Assembly: GCA_963788055.1 (NCBI GenBank)
Contig: CAWBFA010000005.1
Location: 124,001 to 188,000, forward strand
Direction of reading: 5' to 3'
Source: JACCTU01 sp963788055
Lineage (GTDB): Bacteria > Actinomycetota > Thermoleophilia > Gaiellales > Gaiellaceae
DNA: 64,000 nt
Shown here: positions 34,931 to 43,921 of the stretch, piece after piece
Layout: each line of letters opens with the position of its first letter
How positions within the stretch are numbered: position 1 is the first letter of the stretch
The notes under the pieces: model-generated
What the model saw: the letters and a program-made list of their open reading frames with translations, nothing else
Databases searched by the model: none
Told to the model about the DNA's origin: nothing
Program-made: the position numbers and the translations under genes

Positions 34931-35868
34931 GGGCCTCGGTGCCCGTCTCTTCGCGGATCGTGAACGGTGGCCGGTCCATGACGCGCATATGCATCCGCGC
35001 GAGGTACTCGCCGATGATCCCGAGAGTCAGCAGCTGCGCGCCGGAGAAGATCGCGATCACGGATGCGAGGAAGGGAAAGCCCGGAACGCTGCCGCCTTCG
35101 ACGACGTACGTGACCAGCACGATCGCGAGGACCGCGATGCCGAAGAGCGTGAAGGCGAGACCGATCAGGCTCGCAATCCGCAGAGGCCGCGTCGAGAAGC
35201 CCGTCATCACGTTCAGCGCGTGCGTTGCCAGCCGACCGAACGTGTACGCGGACCGACCCTCGGAGCGCGGACGATGCTCGACCGTCACGGATGAGAAGCG
35301 CGTCGTCCCCCACGAGAGCAGCACGTCGATCGAGACGTAGGGCGCGTCGAAGTCGGCGAAGGCGTCGCGCAGGTCCGAAACGAAAGGCTCGGAACGCACT
35401 CACCCGCGCGGCGATCGCATCGCCGATCACCCAGCGCAGCGCCAGCTTCGTCAGCGCGGTGCCTGCGTTCCGCCAGAGCCCGAACTGGCGCTCTTGGGCG
35501 CTCCCGTACACGACGTCGAAGCCCTCGTCCAGCTTGGCAAGGAGTTTCGGGATCTCCTCGGGCGGGTTCTGGAGGTCGTCATCGAGCGTGACGACGATCT
35601 CGTGTCGCGCTGCGCGGATCCCGGCCAGGAGAGCGTTGTGCTGTCCGGAGTTTCGCATCAGGTCGAGGCCGCGGACGAAGTCGTGGGCGGCCGCCAGCTC
35701 GACGATCCGTCCCCAGCTCGAGTCGCTGCTGCCGTCGTTCACGAAGACGAGCTCGTAGTCACCGCCGAGCTCTGACAGGGTCGACTGCAGCCGATCCGCG
35801 AGCTCGCCGAGCGTCGCAGCGCTGTTGTAGACGGGGACGACCACGGAGACGCTGGAGTTCGTTGTCAT
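34902..35868 (-). CDS. GT2 polyprenyl-phosphate glycosyltransferase (ArnC/GtrB-like), frameshifted
   Basis: About 320-residue GT-A enzyme with SVVVPVYNSAATLGEL, VFVNDGSSDSSW and the highly characteristic LDDDLQNPPEEIPKL, followed by two C-terminal membrane helices (IASLIGLAFTLFGIAVLAIV and FLASVIAIFSGAQLLTLGI) and EYLARMHMRVMDRPPF. This is the ArnC/GtrB pattern: transfer of a sugar from a nucleotide to polyprenyl phosphate. With wecE/wecD next door the sugar may be the 4-amino-4,6-dideoxy sugar. One break lies near 35403. ATG 35866-35868 overlaps the UbiA stop by 4 nt. Confidence 0.85.
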
Positions 35869-36782
35869 GCCAAAGCGAGGATGATCGCTGCCGTCATCAC
35901 CCAGAGCACGACGGTGGCGATGATCGGCGGGTCAGCCAACGCGATCCGGTCGGGCTCCTCGCCGAGCGCTCGTTGGTGCATCAGGTAGAGGTACCGGAAC
36001 AGGCCGAAGACGACGAAAGGGATGGTCAGCATCATCGCAGCCGAGTCGGTGGCGGTGAAGGTGTAGATCGAGTACGAGCTGATCGTCGCAGCCGCGACGA
36101 TCGCCACGAGTTGGTCGACCAGCGCGAACGAATACCCGGAGAGCACCGGGCGGCCGGGCGCAAGGTCCGAGGAGACGAGGAGCAGCTCGGCGCGGCGCTT
36201 TCCGAGCGCGAGGAAGAGCGCCAGCAGCCCGGTGCAGAGAACCAGCCACGGCGAGAGCCGCACGTCGACGCCGATCGCGCCGGCCGCCGCTCTCAGCACG
36301 AAGAGCCAGGAGATCGTGAGCGCGTCGACGAGCACGACATGCTTCAGCCACAGCGTGTACGCGAGCTGGGAGGCGACGAACGCGGCGACAAGCCCGACCG
36401 CCGCCAACCCCGCAGGCGCCGCGATGCCGAGCGCGGCGAGCACGAGCACCACCGCCGCGGCCGTCGCGAGGCGCGGCGACAACTCGCCGCTCGCGATCGG
36501 CCTCAGTCGCTTGACGGGGTGCTCGCGATCCGCCGCTGCGTCCCACACGTCGTTCAGCAGGTACGCGGCGCTCGAGGCGAGCGAGAACGAGACGAAGATG
36601 AGTACGGCCTCCGCGACACGCCGTGGGTCGTCGAGCTCCGCGGCGAAGATGACGCCGGCGAAGACCAGCAGGTTCTTCGTCCACTGGAGCGGCCTCGCGG
36701 CGGCCAGCAGCGCGCGAAGAGGCCCGCGGCGACCGTCCCGTTGCGGCGCGAGCACACGTCCTCGTTGGGTCTCGACCGCCAC
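35865..36782 (-). CDS. UbiA prenyltransferase, decaprenyl-phosphate phosphoribosyltransferase type
   Basis: 305-residue UbiA-superfamily membrane enzyme with about nine helices. The first Asp-rich motif NDVWDAAADREHP (residues 77-89) followed by KRLRPIASGE is the pattern of DPPR synthase (mycobacterial Rv3806c/UbiA), which joins phosphoribose from PRPP to decaprenyl phosphate. That product normally leads to decaprenyl-phosphoryl arabinose or ribose, donors for extracytoplasmic GT-C enzymes. GTG 36780-36782 is chosen because it follows TACGAT by 9 nt and gives the usual length. Intact. It overlaps the GT2 gene by 4 nt. Confidence 0.83.
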   Translation of the reverse strand: MAVETQRGRVLAPQRDGRRGPLRALLAAARPLQWTKNLLVFAGVIFAAELDDPRRVAEAVLIFVSFSLASSAAYLLNDVWDAAADREHPVKRLRPIASGELSPRLATAAAVVLVLAALGIAAPAGLAAVGLVAAFVASQLAYTLWLKHVVLVDALTISWLFVLRAAAGAIGVDVRLSPWLVLCTGLLALFLALGKRRAELLLVSSDLAPGRPVLSGYSFALVDQLVAIVAAATISSYSIYTFTATDSAAMMLTIPFVVFGLFRYLYLMHQRALGEEPDRIALADPPIIATVVLWVMTAAIILALA

Positions 36783-36797
36783 GACGCGGTCATCGTA
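36783..36797 (-). promoter_or_regulatory. Near-leaderless promoter of the UbiA gene
   Basis: TACGAT at 36797-36792 on the minus strand, 9 nt before the GTG start. It reads as GGTTACGAT. The divergent epimerase gene at 36837 has no equally clear box; CAAGCT near 36823-36828 is a weak candidate. Confidence 0.4.
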
Positions 36798-36836
36798 ACC
36801 GGGCGCCCGCGAAGGCTTGTGGCAAGCTCCAGCGCG

Positions 36837-37875
36837 ATGTCGCGGTGGGCCATCACGGGTGGAAGCGGCTTCCTCGGGCTGCATCTGGCCAGGCAGCTCC
36901 GCGCCAAGGGCGAGGACGTGCGGACCCTCGACCTCGAGCCGCTCGATCCCGAGCTCGCGTCGTCGGGCATCGAGTCGATCACGGCGGACATCCGTGACGG
37001 CGCGGCTGCCGAGGCGCTCTGCCACGACACCGACGTCCTCGTCCACGCTGCCGCAGCGCTTCCGATCCAGGGCTCGTCCGAGGAGATCCGATCCGTGAAC
37101 GTCGACGGGACGGCGACCGTGCTCGCAGCCGCTGCGCAGTCCGGCGTACGTCGAGTCGTCTTCGTCTCGTCGACCGCGGTCTATGGGATCCCTCGGGTAC
37201 ATCCGATCATGGAGGAGATGCACCTCGAGCCCGTCGGGGCGTACGGGCGCTCGAAGATCGACGCAGAACGCGTGTGCGGGGAGTTCGGCGCGCGCGGCCT
37301 CGAGGTCGTGATCATCCGGCCGAAGACGTTCGTCGGCCCCGAGCGCCTCGGCGTGTTCGAGATCCTCTTCGACTGGATCAGGGATGGACGCCGCATCTAC
37401 ACGATCGGCTCCGGTGACAACCGCTATCAGCTGCTCGCGGTCGAGGATCTCGTCGACGCGCTCGTCCTGGCGGGGACGCGTGCCGGTCGCGGGACGCATC
37501 TACAACGTCGGCGCGCAGGAGTTCGGCACGGTTCGTGAGGACCTGCAGGCGTTGATCGACCACGCGGGCTCCTCGAGCCGGATCACGCCGCTTCCGGCGC
37601 GACCTGTTCAGGTGACACTTCGCGCGCTCGAGTTGCTACGGGTCTCGCCGCTCGCCGAGTGGCACTACAAGACAGCGGACAAGGACTCGTTCGTCAGCAT
37701 CGAGCGCGCGCAGACCGAGCTCGGATGGACGCCTCGTCTCTCGAACGCCGAGACGCTCATCGACGCGTATCGGTGGTACGAGGACAATCTCGACGGTCTC
37801 GCGCGCGAGCCCGGGTTGACGCACCGGGTGCCGTGGGACCAGCGCGCGCTGGGTCTGATCAAGCGCGTCTCCTGA
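36837..37875 (+). CDS. NAD-dependent epimerase/dehydratase (SDR), frameshifted
   Basis: About 345-residue extended SDR: ITGGSGFLGLHLARQL at the N-terminus, SSTAVYGIP, catalytic Tyr-Lys in GAYGRSKIDAERV, IRPKTFVGPERLG and a late YNVGAQEFGTV. A break near 37490 separates the last third. ATG 36837 is the only sensible start. It is followed after 2 nt by the DUF2079 gene. It could act on a nucleotide sugar or, given the divergent DPPR-synthase-like UbiA, on a pentose-type intermediate as DprE2 does; that second reading is speculative, and no DprE1-type oxidase is seen. Confidence 0.8.
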
Positions 37876-37877
37876 CG

Positions 37878-39359
37878 ATGGTCGCCGCGGCCGCAGTACG
37901 GATCCGCTCCGTGGCGGAGGCCGGACCGTCGACGCTCGCGGCCACGGCACTGACGGCAGCCGGAACCGTCCTGCTCGCCGCGGTGAGCATCTTCCGGCAC
38001 GACCGTTTCGGCTCGAACGCCTACGACCTCGGCATCTTCGACCAGACGATCTGGGGCTACAGCCGCTTCGAGATGATTCCGAACACGGTCCTGCGCCTGC
38101 CGAACGCGCTCGGCGACCACTTCCACCCGATCTTGATCGCGCTCGGGCCGCTCTACTGGGTGTGGGACGACGCGCGAGTCCTTCTGGTCGCCCAGGCCGT
38201 GCTGCTCTCGCTCGCGAGCGTTCCGCTCTTCCTCTGGGCGCGGGAGCGCCTCGGCGCCGTCCCGGCGCTGCTGTTCCAGGCGGCGTATTTGGTCTTCTGG
38301 GCCGTGCTCGGCGGTGCGCTGTTCGACTTCCACGAGCTCTCCGTCGCCGCGCCGGTCGTGTCGCTGGCGCTGTACGGCCTGCTCACCCGTCGCGACACGC
38401 CGCTGTTCGTTGCAACCGCGATCGCCCTGCTCACACGTGAGGACGTCGCCCTCACCTTCGTCGGCATCGGGCTCTTCGCGGCCCTCGCCCAGCGGCGCTG
38501 GAAGCTCGGGGTGGGACTCGCGGCGCTCTCGTTCGCGTGGTTCGTCGTGGCGTTCAAGCTGATCATCCCGGCGTTCGCCGACCGTGCGTACGCGCATTGG
38601 GCGTACTCCGGGCTCGGGCCCGACCCGGCGCGCGCAGCGCTGCACCTTGTCACGCACCCACTCGACAGCGCGCGTGAGTTCTTCACCCCGCGGGACAAGA
38701 CGATCGCGCTCTTCAATCTCTTCGTCCCGTGGGCCGCGCTGCCGCTGCTTTCACCACTGCTGCTTGTGATGCTCCCGACGCTCGCAGCGCGGTTCTTCTC
38801 CGACAAGCCCTCGCACTGGGCGCCGCAGGGGTTCCACTACTCGCTCGTGCTCGCGCCGATGCTCGCCTTCGCCGCCGTCGACACGACAGCGAGGCTCGCC
38901 GAGCACACGAGCTCGGTCGGCCGGCGGCGACTCGCGCTCGGAGCGGGAGCGCTCGTCCTGGTGCTCGGCCTGTACTTCAGCTTCGCGCGGCTCCGACCGC
39001 TGGACGAGCTCCACCGCTACACGGGCGACGAACAGATCGAGGCGATCGAGTCGTGTCTGAGCGTCGTTTCTGCAGACGCGTCGGTCGCCGCGACGAGCGC
39101 GCTCGTTCCGCACCTGAGCCATCGGCGCGCCATCTACGTGCTCGATCGTCGCCCGATCCCGCGAGTCGACGTGTACGCGCTCGACCTCTCGACCTGGACG
39201 TTCCCCTTCACGGTGGCGGACGCGAGGCGGCTGATCGAGGAGAAACGAATGGACGGATACGGCGTGCGCTGCTCGCAGAGTTTCACGGCCGTCCTCGCGC
39301 GCGGCTCGGCCGGGGCCCTCTCTCCCGAGCTCGAGCGACTGCTCTCCGGCAGCTCCTAG
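37878..39359 (+). CDS. DUF2079 membrane protein (GT-C-like)
   Basis: 493-residue polytopic protein of the DUF2079 family, common in actinobacteria and presumed to be GT-C glycosyltransferases. The first loop contains YDLGIFDQTIWGYSRFE, whose Asp/Glu residues match the GT-C donor site, followed by LGDHFHPILIALGPLYW and LFDFHELSVAAP. About ten membrane segments precede an extracytoplasmic C-terminal domain. ATG 37878 is 2 nt after the epimerase stop; the gene end overlaps the convergent Tat-protein stop. Intact. Substrate unknown; no experimental function is known to me for this family. Confidence 0.82.
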   Translation: MVAAAAVRIRSVAEAGPSTLAATALTAAGTVLLAAVSIFRHDRFGSNAYDLGIFDQTIWGYSRFEMIPNTVLRLPNALGDHFHPILIALGPLYWVWDDARVLLVAQAVLLSLASVPLFLWARERLGAVPALLFQAAYLVFWAVLGGALFDFHELSVAAPVVSLALYGLLTRRDTPLFVATAIALLTREDVALTFVGIGLFAALAQRRWKLGVGLAALSFAWFVVAFKLIIPAFADRAYAHWAYSGLGPDPARAALHLVTHPLDSAREFFTPRDKTIALFNLFVPWAALPLLSPLLLVMLPTLAARFFSDKPSHWAPQGFHYSLVLAPMLAFAAVDTTARLAEHTSSVGRRRLALGAGALVLVLGLYFSFARLRPLDELHRYTGDEQIEAIESCLSVVSADASVAATSALVPHLSHRRAIYVLDRRPIPRVDVYALDLSTWTFPFTVADARRLIEEKRMDGYGVRCSQSFTAVLARGSAGALSPELERLLSGSS

Positions 39360-39721
39360 ACGAACGTCGCGAGCGCGCAGAGGCGCGCCTCGGTCTGCGA
39401 CAGGTACCAACCGTCGACGAGCACCACTCGGCCCGCGACGAAGTCGCTCCGCACGACACGGCGCACGCGCTCCTGGGTCAGCGTCGCGGGATCGCCGAGC
39501 GGCATGAGCAGACGGAGCAGCGCACGCTCGTCGCGCTCGTCCGGATGGCCGGCGAGATAGCGCCTTCCGACGCTCCGCGCGGCGTCTCGCTCCCCGAGAA
39601 CCGCCGTCAGACGCTCTTCGGGGGAATCCGCCCCGCCGTCCGCGAGGCGCCACCCGACCGCTCCGACGCCTGCAGCGGCTGCGAGCGCGAGCAGGCGACG
39701 CCGAGTGAACTCTGCGCTCAT
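39356..39721 (-). CDS. Tat-exported small subunit partner of GMC oxidoreductase
   Basis: 121-residue protein with a twin-arginine signal (TRRRLLALAAAAGVGAVGW, residues 5-23). The mature part, DSPEERLTAVLGERDAARSVG and GRRYLAGHPDERDERALL, resembles gluconate 2-dehydrogenase subunit 3-type small subunits that ride with GMC flavoproteins through the Tat system. ATG 39719-39721 overlaps the GMC stop by 4 nt, supporting a two-subunit exported oxidoreductase. The large subunit lacks its own signal, so piggyback export is plausible. Intact. Confidence 0.72.
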   Translation of the reverse strand: MSAEFTRRRLLALAAAAGVGAVGWRLADGGADSPEERLTAVLGERDAARSVGRRYLAGHPDERDERALLRLLMPLGDPATLTQERVRRVVRSDFVAGRVVLVDGWYLSQTEARLCALATFV

Positions 39722-41206
39722 CGCAGCCTGCTCCGAAGGTGATCCGCCAGCCGAAGAGTCATCGCGACGATCGTGAGGGTCGGGTTCGCGAAGCCCCCGG
39801 TCGGAAAGACGGAGCTGCCGGCGACGTAGAGGTTCGCAAGCCCGTGCACGCGACAATCTCGATCGACCACGCCCGAGCGCGGGTCGCGGTGCATCCGCGT
39901 CGTGCCGAGGTGGTGGTGACCGCCGAAGACAGTCGGCCAGAATTCCGGCTCGGCAACGGGTCGGCTGTAGAGCCTGCCGAGACCGGCCGCGCCGACTGCA
40001 TGCCCGATCGCCTCGAGAGCTACCCGAACCGTCCGCCGGTCGAGCTCGCCGACCCGCCAATCGAGCACGATCTTCCTCGAGCCGAGCGCGTCGCGATCGG
40101 TGCCGAGCTGCACGCGACTGTTCGGGTTGGGCGCCTGCTCCGCCCGGACGAACAGTGAGTACAGGCGTCGCTCCGTTCCGCCCTCGATGCCAAGCGGACC
40201 GGCCGTGATCTGCCCGCCGAGCTTCTCGACTTCTTCCTCGCGCTGGGTACCCCGCGGCACGAAGGGATCGTCCTGCGCGACGTCGAGCGTTGCGCTGAAG
40301 CGAAGGATCTCGGCGCGCCGTTCGAACTCGGTCCGCGTCGCGAGAGCGCCCCGGACACGTGCACCTTCCGCGTCGTGCAGGCGGTAGAAGGACGCTGTCC
40401 GCCCGTCGGCCGGCAGCGACACGAGTGCGGCAGAGCCGTGCGGTGTGATCGGCGAAATGGCGGCCCACCAGGTCGTGCTCGTTCCCGAGGTCGGAGAGCA
40501 GGAGCAGGCGCGCGTTCTCGATTCCCCCCGTCGCGACCACGACGTACCTCGGTCGCACCTCGAAGCGCCTGCCGCTGAGTGTGGCGACACGCACGCGCTC
40601 GACACGCGCGGTCTCCGGCGCGCGCTCGACGCGGAGCGCGTTGGCGTGGAGGAACACGCGAACGCTCCGTGTGTCGCGGAGCGCTGCACGGTAGGTGACT
40701 CCGAACCGCGTCGGCGGGCTGAACTGGAAGACGACGGGCGCGAACGACTCGTCCGCGGCGAGCAGCGGAGCGGACTTGGTCGCGCGGGCCCAGCGCTCGG
40801 GTCTGTAGTCGTAAGGACCGAGCTCGCAGAGCTCCTGCGCTCGCTCGTAGTAAGCGTCGAGGTCACGGCTTGCAATCGGCCAGCCGCTCTTGGGCACCCA
40901 CTCGCGCTCCTCGAAATCGGCTGCGTCGAGCGGCCTGCACCAACCCTCCCAATGCCCTGTCGAGCCGCCGAACGCCCTCACTCTCGACTGCGCCGTGGGT
41001 GCATACGAATGGCCGACGACCTCGCCGTCGTATAGAAGCTGCGTCGCCTCGTCGGGCCGGAAGCCACCGCTCTCCAGCACGATCACGCGTAGGTCGTCGG
41101 CGGCGAGCTCCCGTGCCAGGGTGATGCCCGCCGCCCCCGCACCGACGACGCAGAGGTCACAGTGGAGCGTCGCGCCGTCGGCGACCGCGCGTGCGTCGAG
41201 GAACAC
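39718..41206 (-). CDS. GMC-family FAD oxidoreductase, frameshifted
   Basis: About 495-residue flavoprotein. DLCVVGAGAAGITLAREL is the ADP-binding motif near residue 17, then GGSTGHWEGWCRPLD (flavin loop), ATGGIENARLLLLSD, and the C-terminal GMC signature HHLGTTRMHRDP with LANLYVAGSSVFPTGGFANP. The His in GGHHHLGTT and a C-terminal Asn are the usual catalytic pair. A break lies near 40440. GTG 41204-41206 is preceded by a near-perfect Shine-Dalgarno site. It likely oxidises a sugar alcohol or glycan residue, passing electrons through partners not seen here. Confidence 0.87.
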
Positions 41207-42508
41207 CTAGCTCACCTCCACGACGTGGCGCGACCGCTGCGCGAGAAACACGGTCAGCCCGATGCCCACACCGAAGAGGATCGCGGAGCACAGCGGCCAC
41301 GTGATCGAGTAGCGCGGAAGGGCGAACGGGTACACGAAGACGTTGGCCGTCGCGGCAACGCACATCGCGATCCCGGCGACGAGCTGCTGCCGCCTCGTCT
41401 CGAGCGCGAGCGCGCCGGCGAACGCCCAGGCAACGAAGAGCACGAGCACGAACTGCGGGCTGAAGATGCGGTTCGTGAGCAGGAACGCAGCAGGTGCAAG
41501 CGCGGCCGCGGCGATCGCGCCGCGCGGGCTTCTCGCGCGCGCGGCGATGACGACGATCGCTGCAACGACCGCCAGCTGCGCCACTGTGGCGAGCGCGTCG
41601 GCCCAGTCCGGAGCGCCGGCGGAGAACGAGATGTGTGTGCGGACGCGCGCGAGGTCGAACGGCCGGAGGAGGAGATACCAGACGGACTCCGGCGTGATCG
41701 AGCGTCCGCTCTGGCGCTCGTACGCGGCGAGCGCTTCGGACGGCGCCCAGACGAGCAGCGGGACGTAGACAGCGACGGTCGTGATGACGAACGCGGCGAC
41801 GTAACGCCAAGCGTCGCGCGTCCGACGACCGACCACGAGCCACGCCAAGAGCGCCAGTGCAGCCAGTGCGGGCGTCCACTTGACGAGCGTGCCGAGCGCG
41901 AGCGCGACACCCGAGAGGGCCCAGCGGCGGCGCCACGCGAGCGTCAGGCCGAGCGCCAGCAGAGCGGCCGGAGCGAGGTCGAACTTGTACTGCCAGTAGA
42001 ACGCGTTCAGCGGCCAGACTGCGACGATCGCAGCGAGCCAGCGTGCGAGCGGCAACCGGGTCACCCAGATCGACGCGACAGCCACAGCCTGCAGAGGTGC
42101 CATCAGGAGGGCGTTCGGGACACGGGTCGTGCCGCCCCCGACCCACGCCTCGAGCGCGAAGAGGAGAACCGCTCCGGCCGGGTACTCGGATCGTGGGTAG
42201 TCGCCGTGCAGAACGCCGTTGCCCTGCCACCGGAACACGACGCTCGAGTCCTTGTCGCCCTTGACGTCCAGCCCGAGATGGAGAGCGAGCATGGCGAGTT
42301 GAAGCCCGACGGCGATGCCGAGGACGGGCCAGAGCCTCAGCCGGTCCTGGTTGCGCCAGGCGACGAGCAGCGCGAGACCGGCGAGCACCGCCTGCAGCAG
42401 AAGCCATGCAGTCGAGATCCACGTGCGATACGCCGCCTCGAGCGCGATCGAGATCGCCGCGGAAGCCGCAAGCGCGACGTTCGGATCGAGCCGCGCGACA
42501 AGCCGCAC
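41207..42508 (-). CDS. GT87/DUF2029-like membrane glycosyltransferase
   Basis: 433-residue polytopic protein (about 11 helices) of the GT87-like alpha-mannosyltransferase group. Early loop GVLHGDYPRSEYPAGAVLLF carries Asp/Glu-Tyr-Pro features of these polyprenyl-phosphate-mannose-dependent enzymes; NAFYWQYKFDLAPAALLAL and RIFSPQFVLVLFVAWAF are further family patterns. GTG 42506-42508 is preceded by TAGGGT with a 7-nt spacer, so it is probably leaderless; a much longer in-frame extension is arginine-rich and overlaps the divergent gene. The stop abuts the GMC start. Intact. Confidence 0.82.
   Translation of the reverse strand: MRLVARLDPNVALAASAAISIALEAAYRTWISTAWLLLQAVLAGLALLVAWRNQDRLRLWPVLGIAVGLQLAMLALHLGLDVKGDKDSSVVFRWQGNGVLHGDYPRSEYPAGAVLLFALEAWVGGGTTRVPNALLMAPLQAVAVASIWVTRLPLARWLAAIVAVWPLNAFYWQYKFDLAPAALLALGLTLAWRRRWALSGVALALGTLVKWTPALAALALLAWLVVGRRTRDAWRYVAAFVITTVAVYVPLLVWAPSEALAAYERQSGRSITPESVWYLLLRPFDLARVRTHISFSAGAPDWADALATVAQLAVVAAIVVIAARARSPRGAIAAAALAPAAFLLTNRIFSPQFVLVLFVAWAFAGALALETRRQQLVAGIAMCVAATANVFVYPFALPRYSITWPLCSAILFGVGIGLTVFLAQRSRHVVEVS
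41211..41219 (-). promoter_or_regulatory. Consensus Shine-Dalgarno for the GMC gene
   Basis: GGAGGTGAG on the minus strand lies 4 nt before the GTG start, inside the last codons of the GT87-like gene. It is the strongest ribosome-binding site noticed in the window and decides the GMC start; it contrasts with the many leaderless genes around it. Confidence 0.7.
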
Positions 42509-42552
42509 AGCGGCGACCCTAGCCGATGGTGCTGCGGCTAGAGTCCCTTGCC
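42509..42552. promoter_or_regulatory. Divergent leaderless promoters of two GT-C genes
   Basis: Minus strand: TAGGGT at 42521-42516, 7 nt before GTG 42508. Plus strand: TAGAGT at 42539-42544, 8 nt before an in-frame GTG at 42553. The plus-strand box argues for GTG 42553 rather than ATG 42526 as the start of the plus gene. Confidence 0.55.
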
Positions 42553-43921
42553 GTGCGGCTCGGGCGACCGTCCTTTCGGCGCGGCGCGCTCGCGCTCGCC
42601 GCGCTCGCAGGACTGCACGGCCTCCTGTACTTCCCGCTCGTTGATACGCACGAGGAGACGGACAGCTGGACGTACGTCGCGGCCGCAAACGCCATTCGCG
42701 ACGCCGGCTACTCGACGCCGCTGAAGGCCGGCTTCTACTACGTCTATCCCGACGGCTGGTTCGACATCACGGGCGCGCGCATCCCGAGTCGTGTCTGGGA
42801 AGAACCCGAGCGTCAGGCATTCCGGCCGCCGGGGTACCCGCTGTATCTCTCGCTGTTCGGCAAGAAGAAGATCGTCGGGGCCGACCACACGCCCGCGCTG
42901 GTCGGCCAGGGCGTGCTCTTCGCGCTCGGCACGTTGCTTCTGATCGCGACCGTTCGCCGCTGGTGGGGCGAGTCCACCGCTCTGCTCGCCGGCGCGCTCT
43001 ACGCGATCGACCCCTGGTCGAAGCATTACGTCTCGCTCGTGCTGAGCGAGACGCTGGCGGGGGCGGTCGCGATCGCCGCAGCGTACGCGTTCACCCGCGC
43101 GTGGCAGGAACGCGCCGTCGGTTGGTGGGCCGCCGCCGGCGCGCTCGTGGGAGCGCTCTCGCTCGTCCGGGCGGTTTTCATCCTCGCCGTTCCCTTGGTC
43201 GTGCTCGCCGCCGCCGTGCGGTCTGCCGGAGCGCGCGAACGGGCTGCCGCCGCGACCGTCGCAGCCGTCGCGGCAGCGTTGCTCGTCGGTCCGTGGCTCG
43301 CGTGGACCAACGACGTCGTGGGCCGTCCGACGATGTCCGCGTGGGGCGAGGGCTTCAACCTGGCGCTCGCGGCGGGTGGAGAGGGACGAGGAAAGAGCAG
43401 CGCGGAGGTCGAGGCCGACCCCGACTTCGCGGCGCGCATGTCCGCGATTCGGCGGATGGTCCCGCCCGCCGAGGAGCTCGCACGCGACCCGACGGCGCAT
43501 CCGCGGTACCTGGCCGAGGCGGACGACGAACTTCGCGAAAGCGCACGTGAGCTTTACGCCGAGCGACTCCGCGAGGAGCCGCTCGCCGTCGCGTGGGAAG
43601 CGGCGTACCGGATGTGGTTCCTCTGGAACGCACACGCGGACTGGTACCAGCCGGGTGGCGCGATGCTCGCGCTGCTCGACTGCCCTCGACTGGCTGCTGC
43701 TCGCGCTCGCAGTCGCCGGCTCAGCGCTCGCGCTGCGGCGCGGCGGCCCGGCCGCGGGTGTCGTCGTCCTGCTCGCCGTCTACACGCTCGTGCTCGGAAC
43801 CCATCACGTGGAGGCGCGGTTCGGCTTGCCGCTGCGCGGGCTCTTCCTCGCGCTCGTGGCACTCGCGCTCCTCGAGGCGGCGCGCGCGTGGCGCCAGCGT
43901 CACGGCGAGGAACGCGCTTAG
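42553..43921 (+). CDS. GT-C membrane glycosyltransferase (PMT/ArnT-like), frameshifted
   Basis: About 455-residue polytopic protein. The first loop has THEETDSWTYVAAANAIRD, with acidic residues expected to bind a polyprenyl-phosphate donor, then RQAFRPPGYPLYLSLFG, a frequent ArnT/PMT_2 pattern, and ALYAIDPWSKHYVSLVLSE. About ten membrane segments follow. One break near 43680 separates the last helices (WLLLALAVAGSALAL onward). The start is GTG 42553, or ATG 42526 if the message has a leader. Its 3' 200 nt face a convergent polymerase frame. Confidence 0.8.

Noticed and set aside
35862..36836. Long plus-strand frame opposite the UbiA and GT2 genes
   Set aside because: Low-complexity Arg/Asp/Glu-rich translation; only its 3' part, from ATG 36837, is a real SDR gene.
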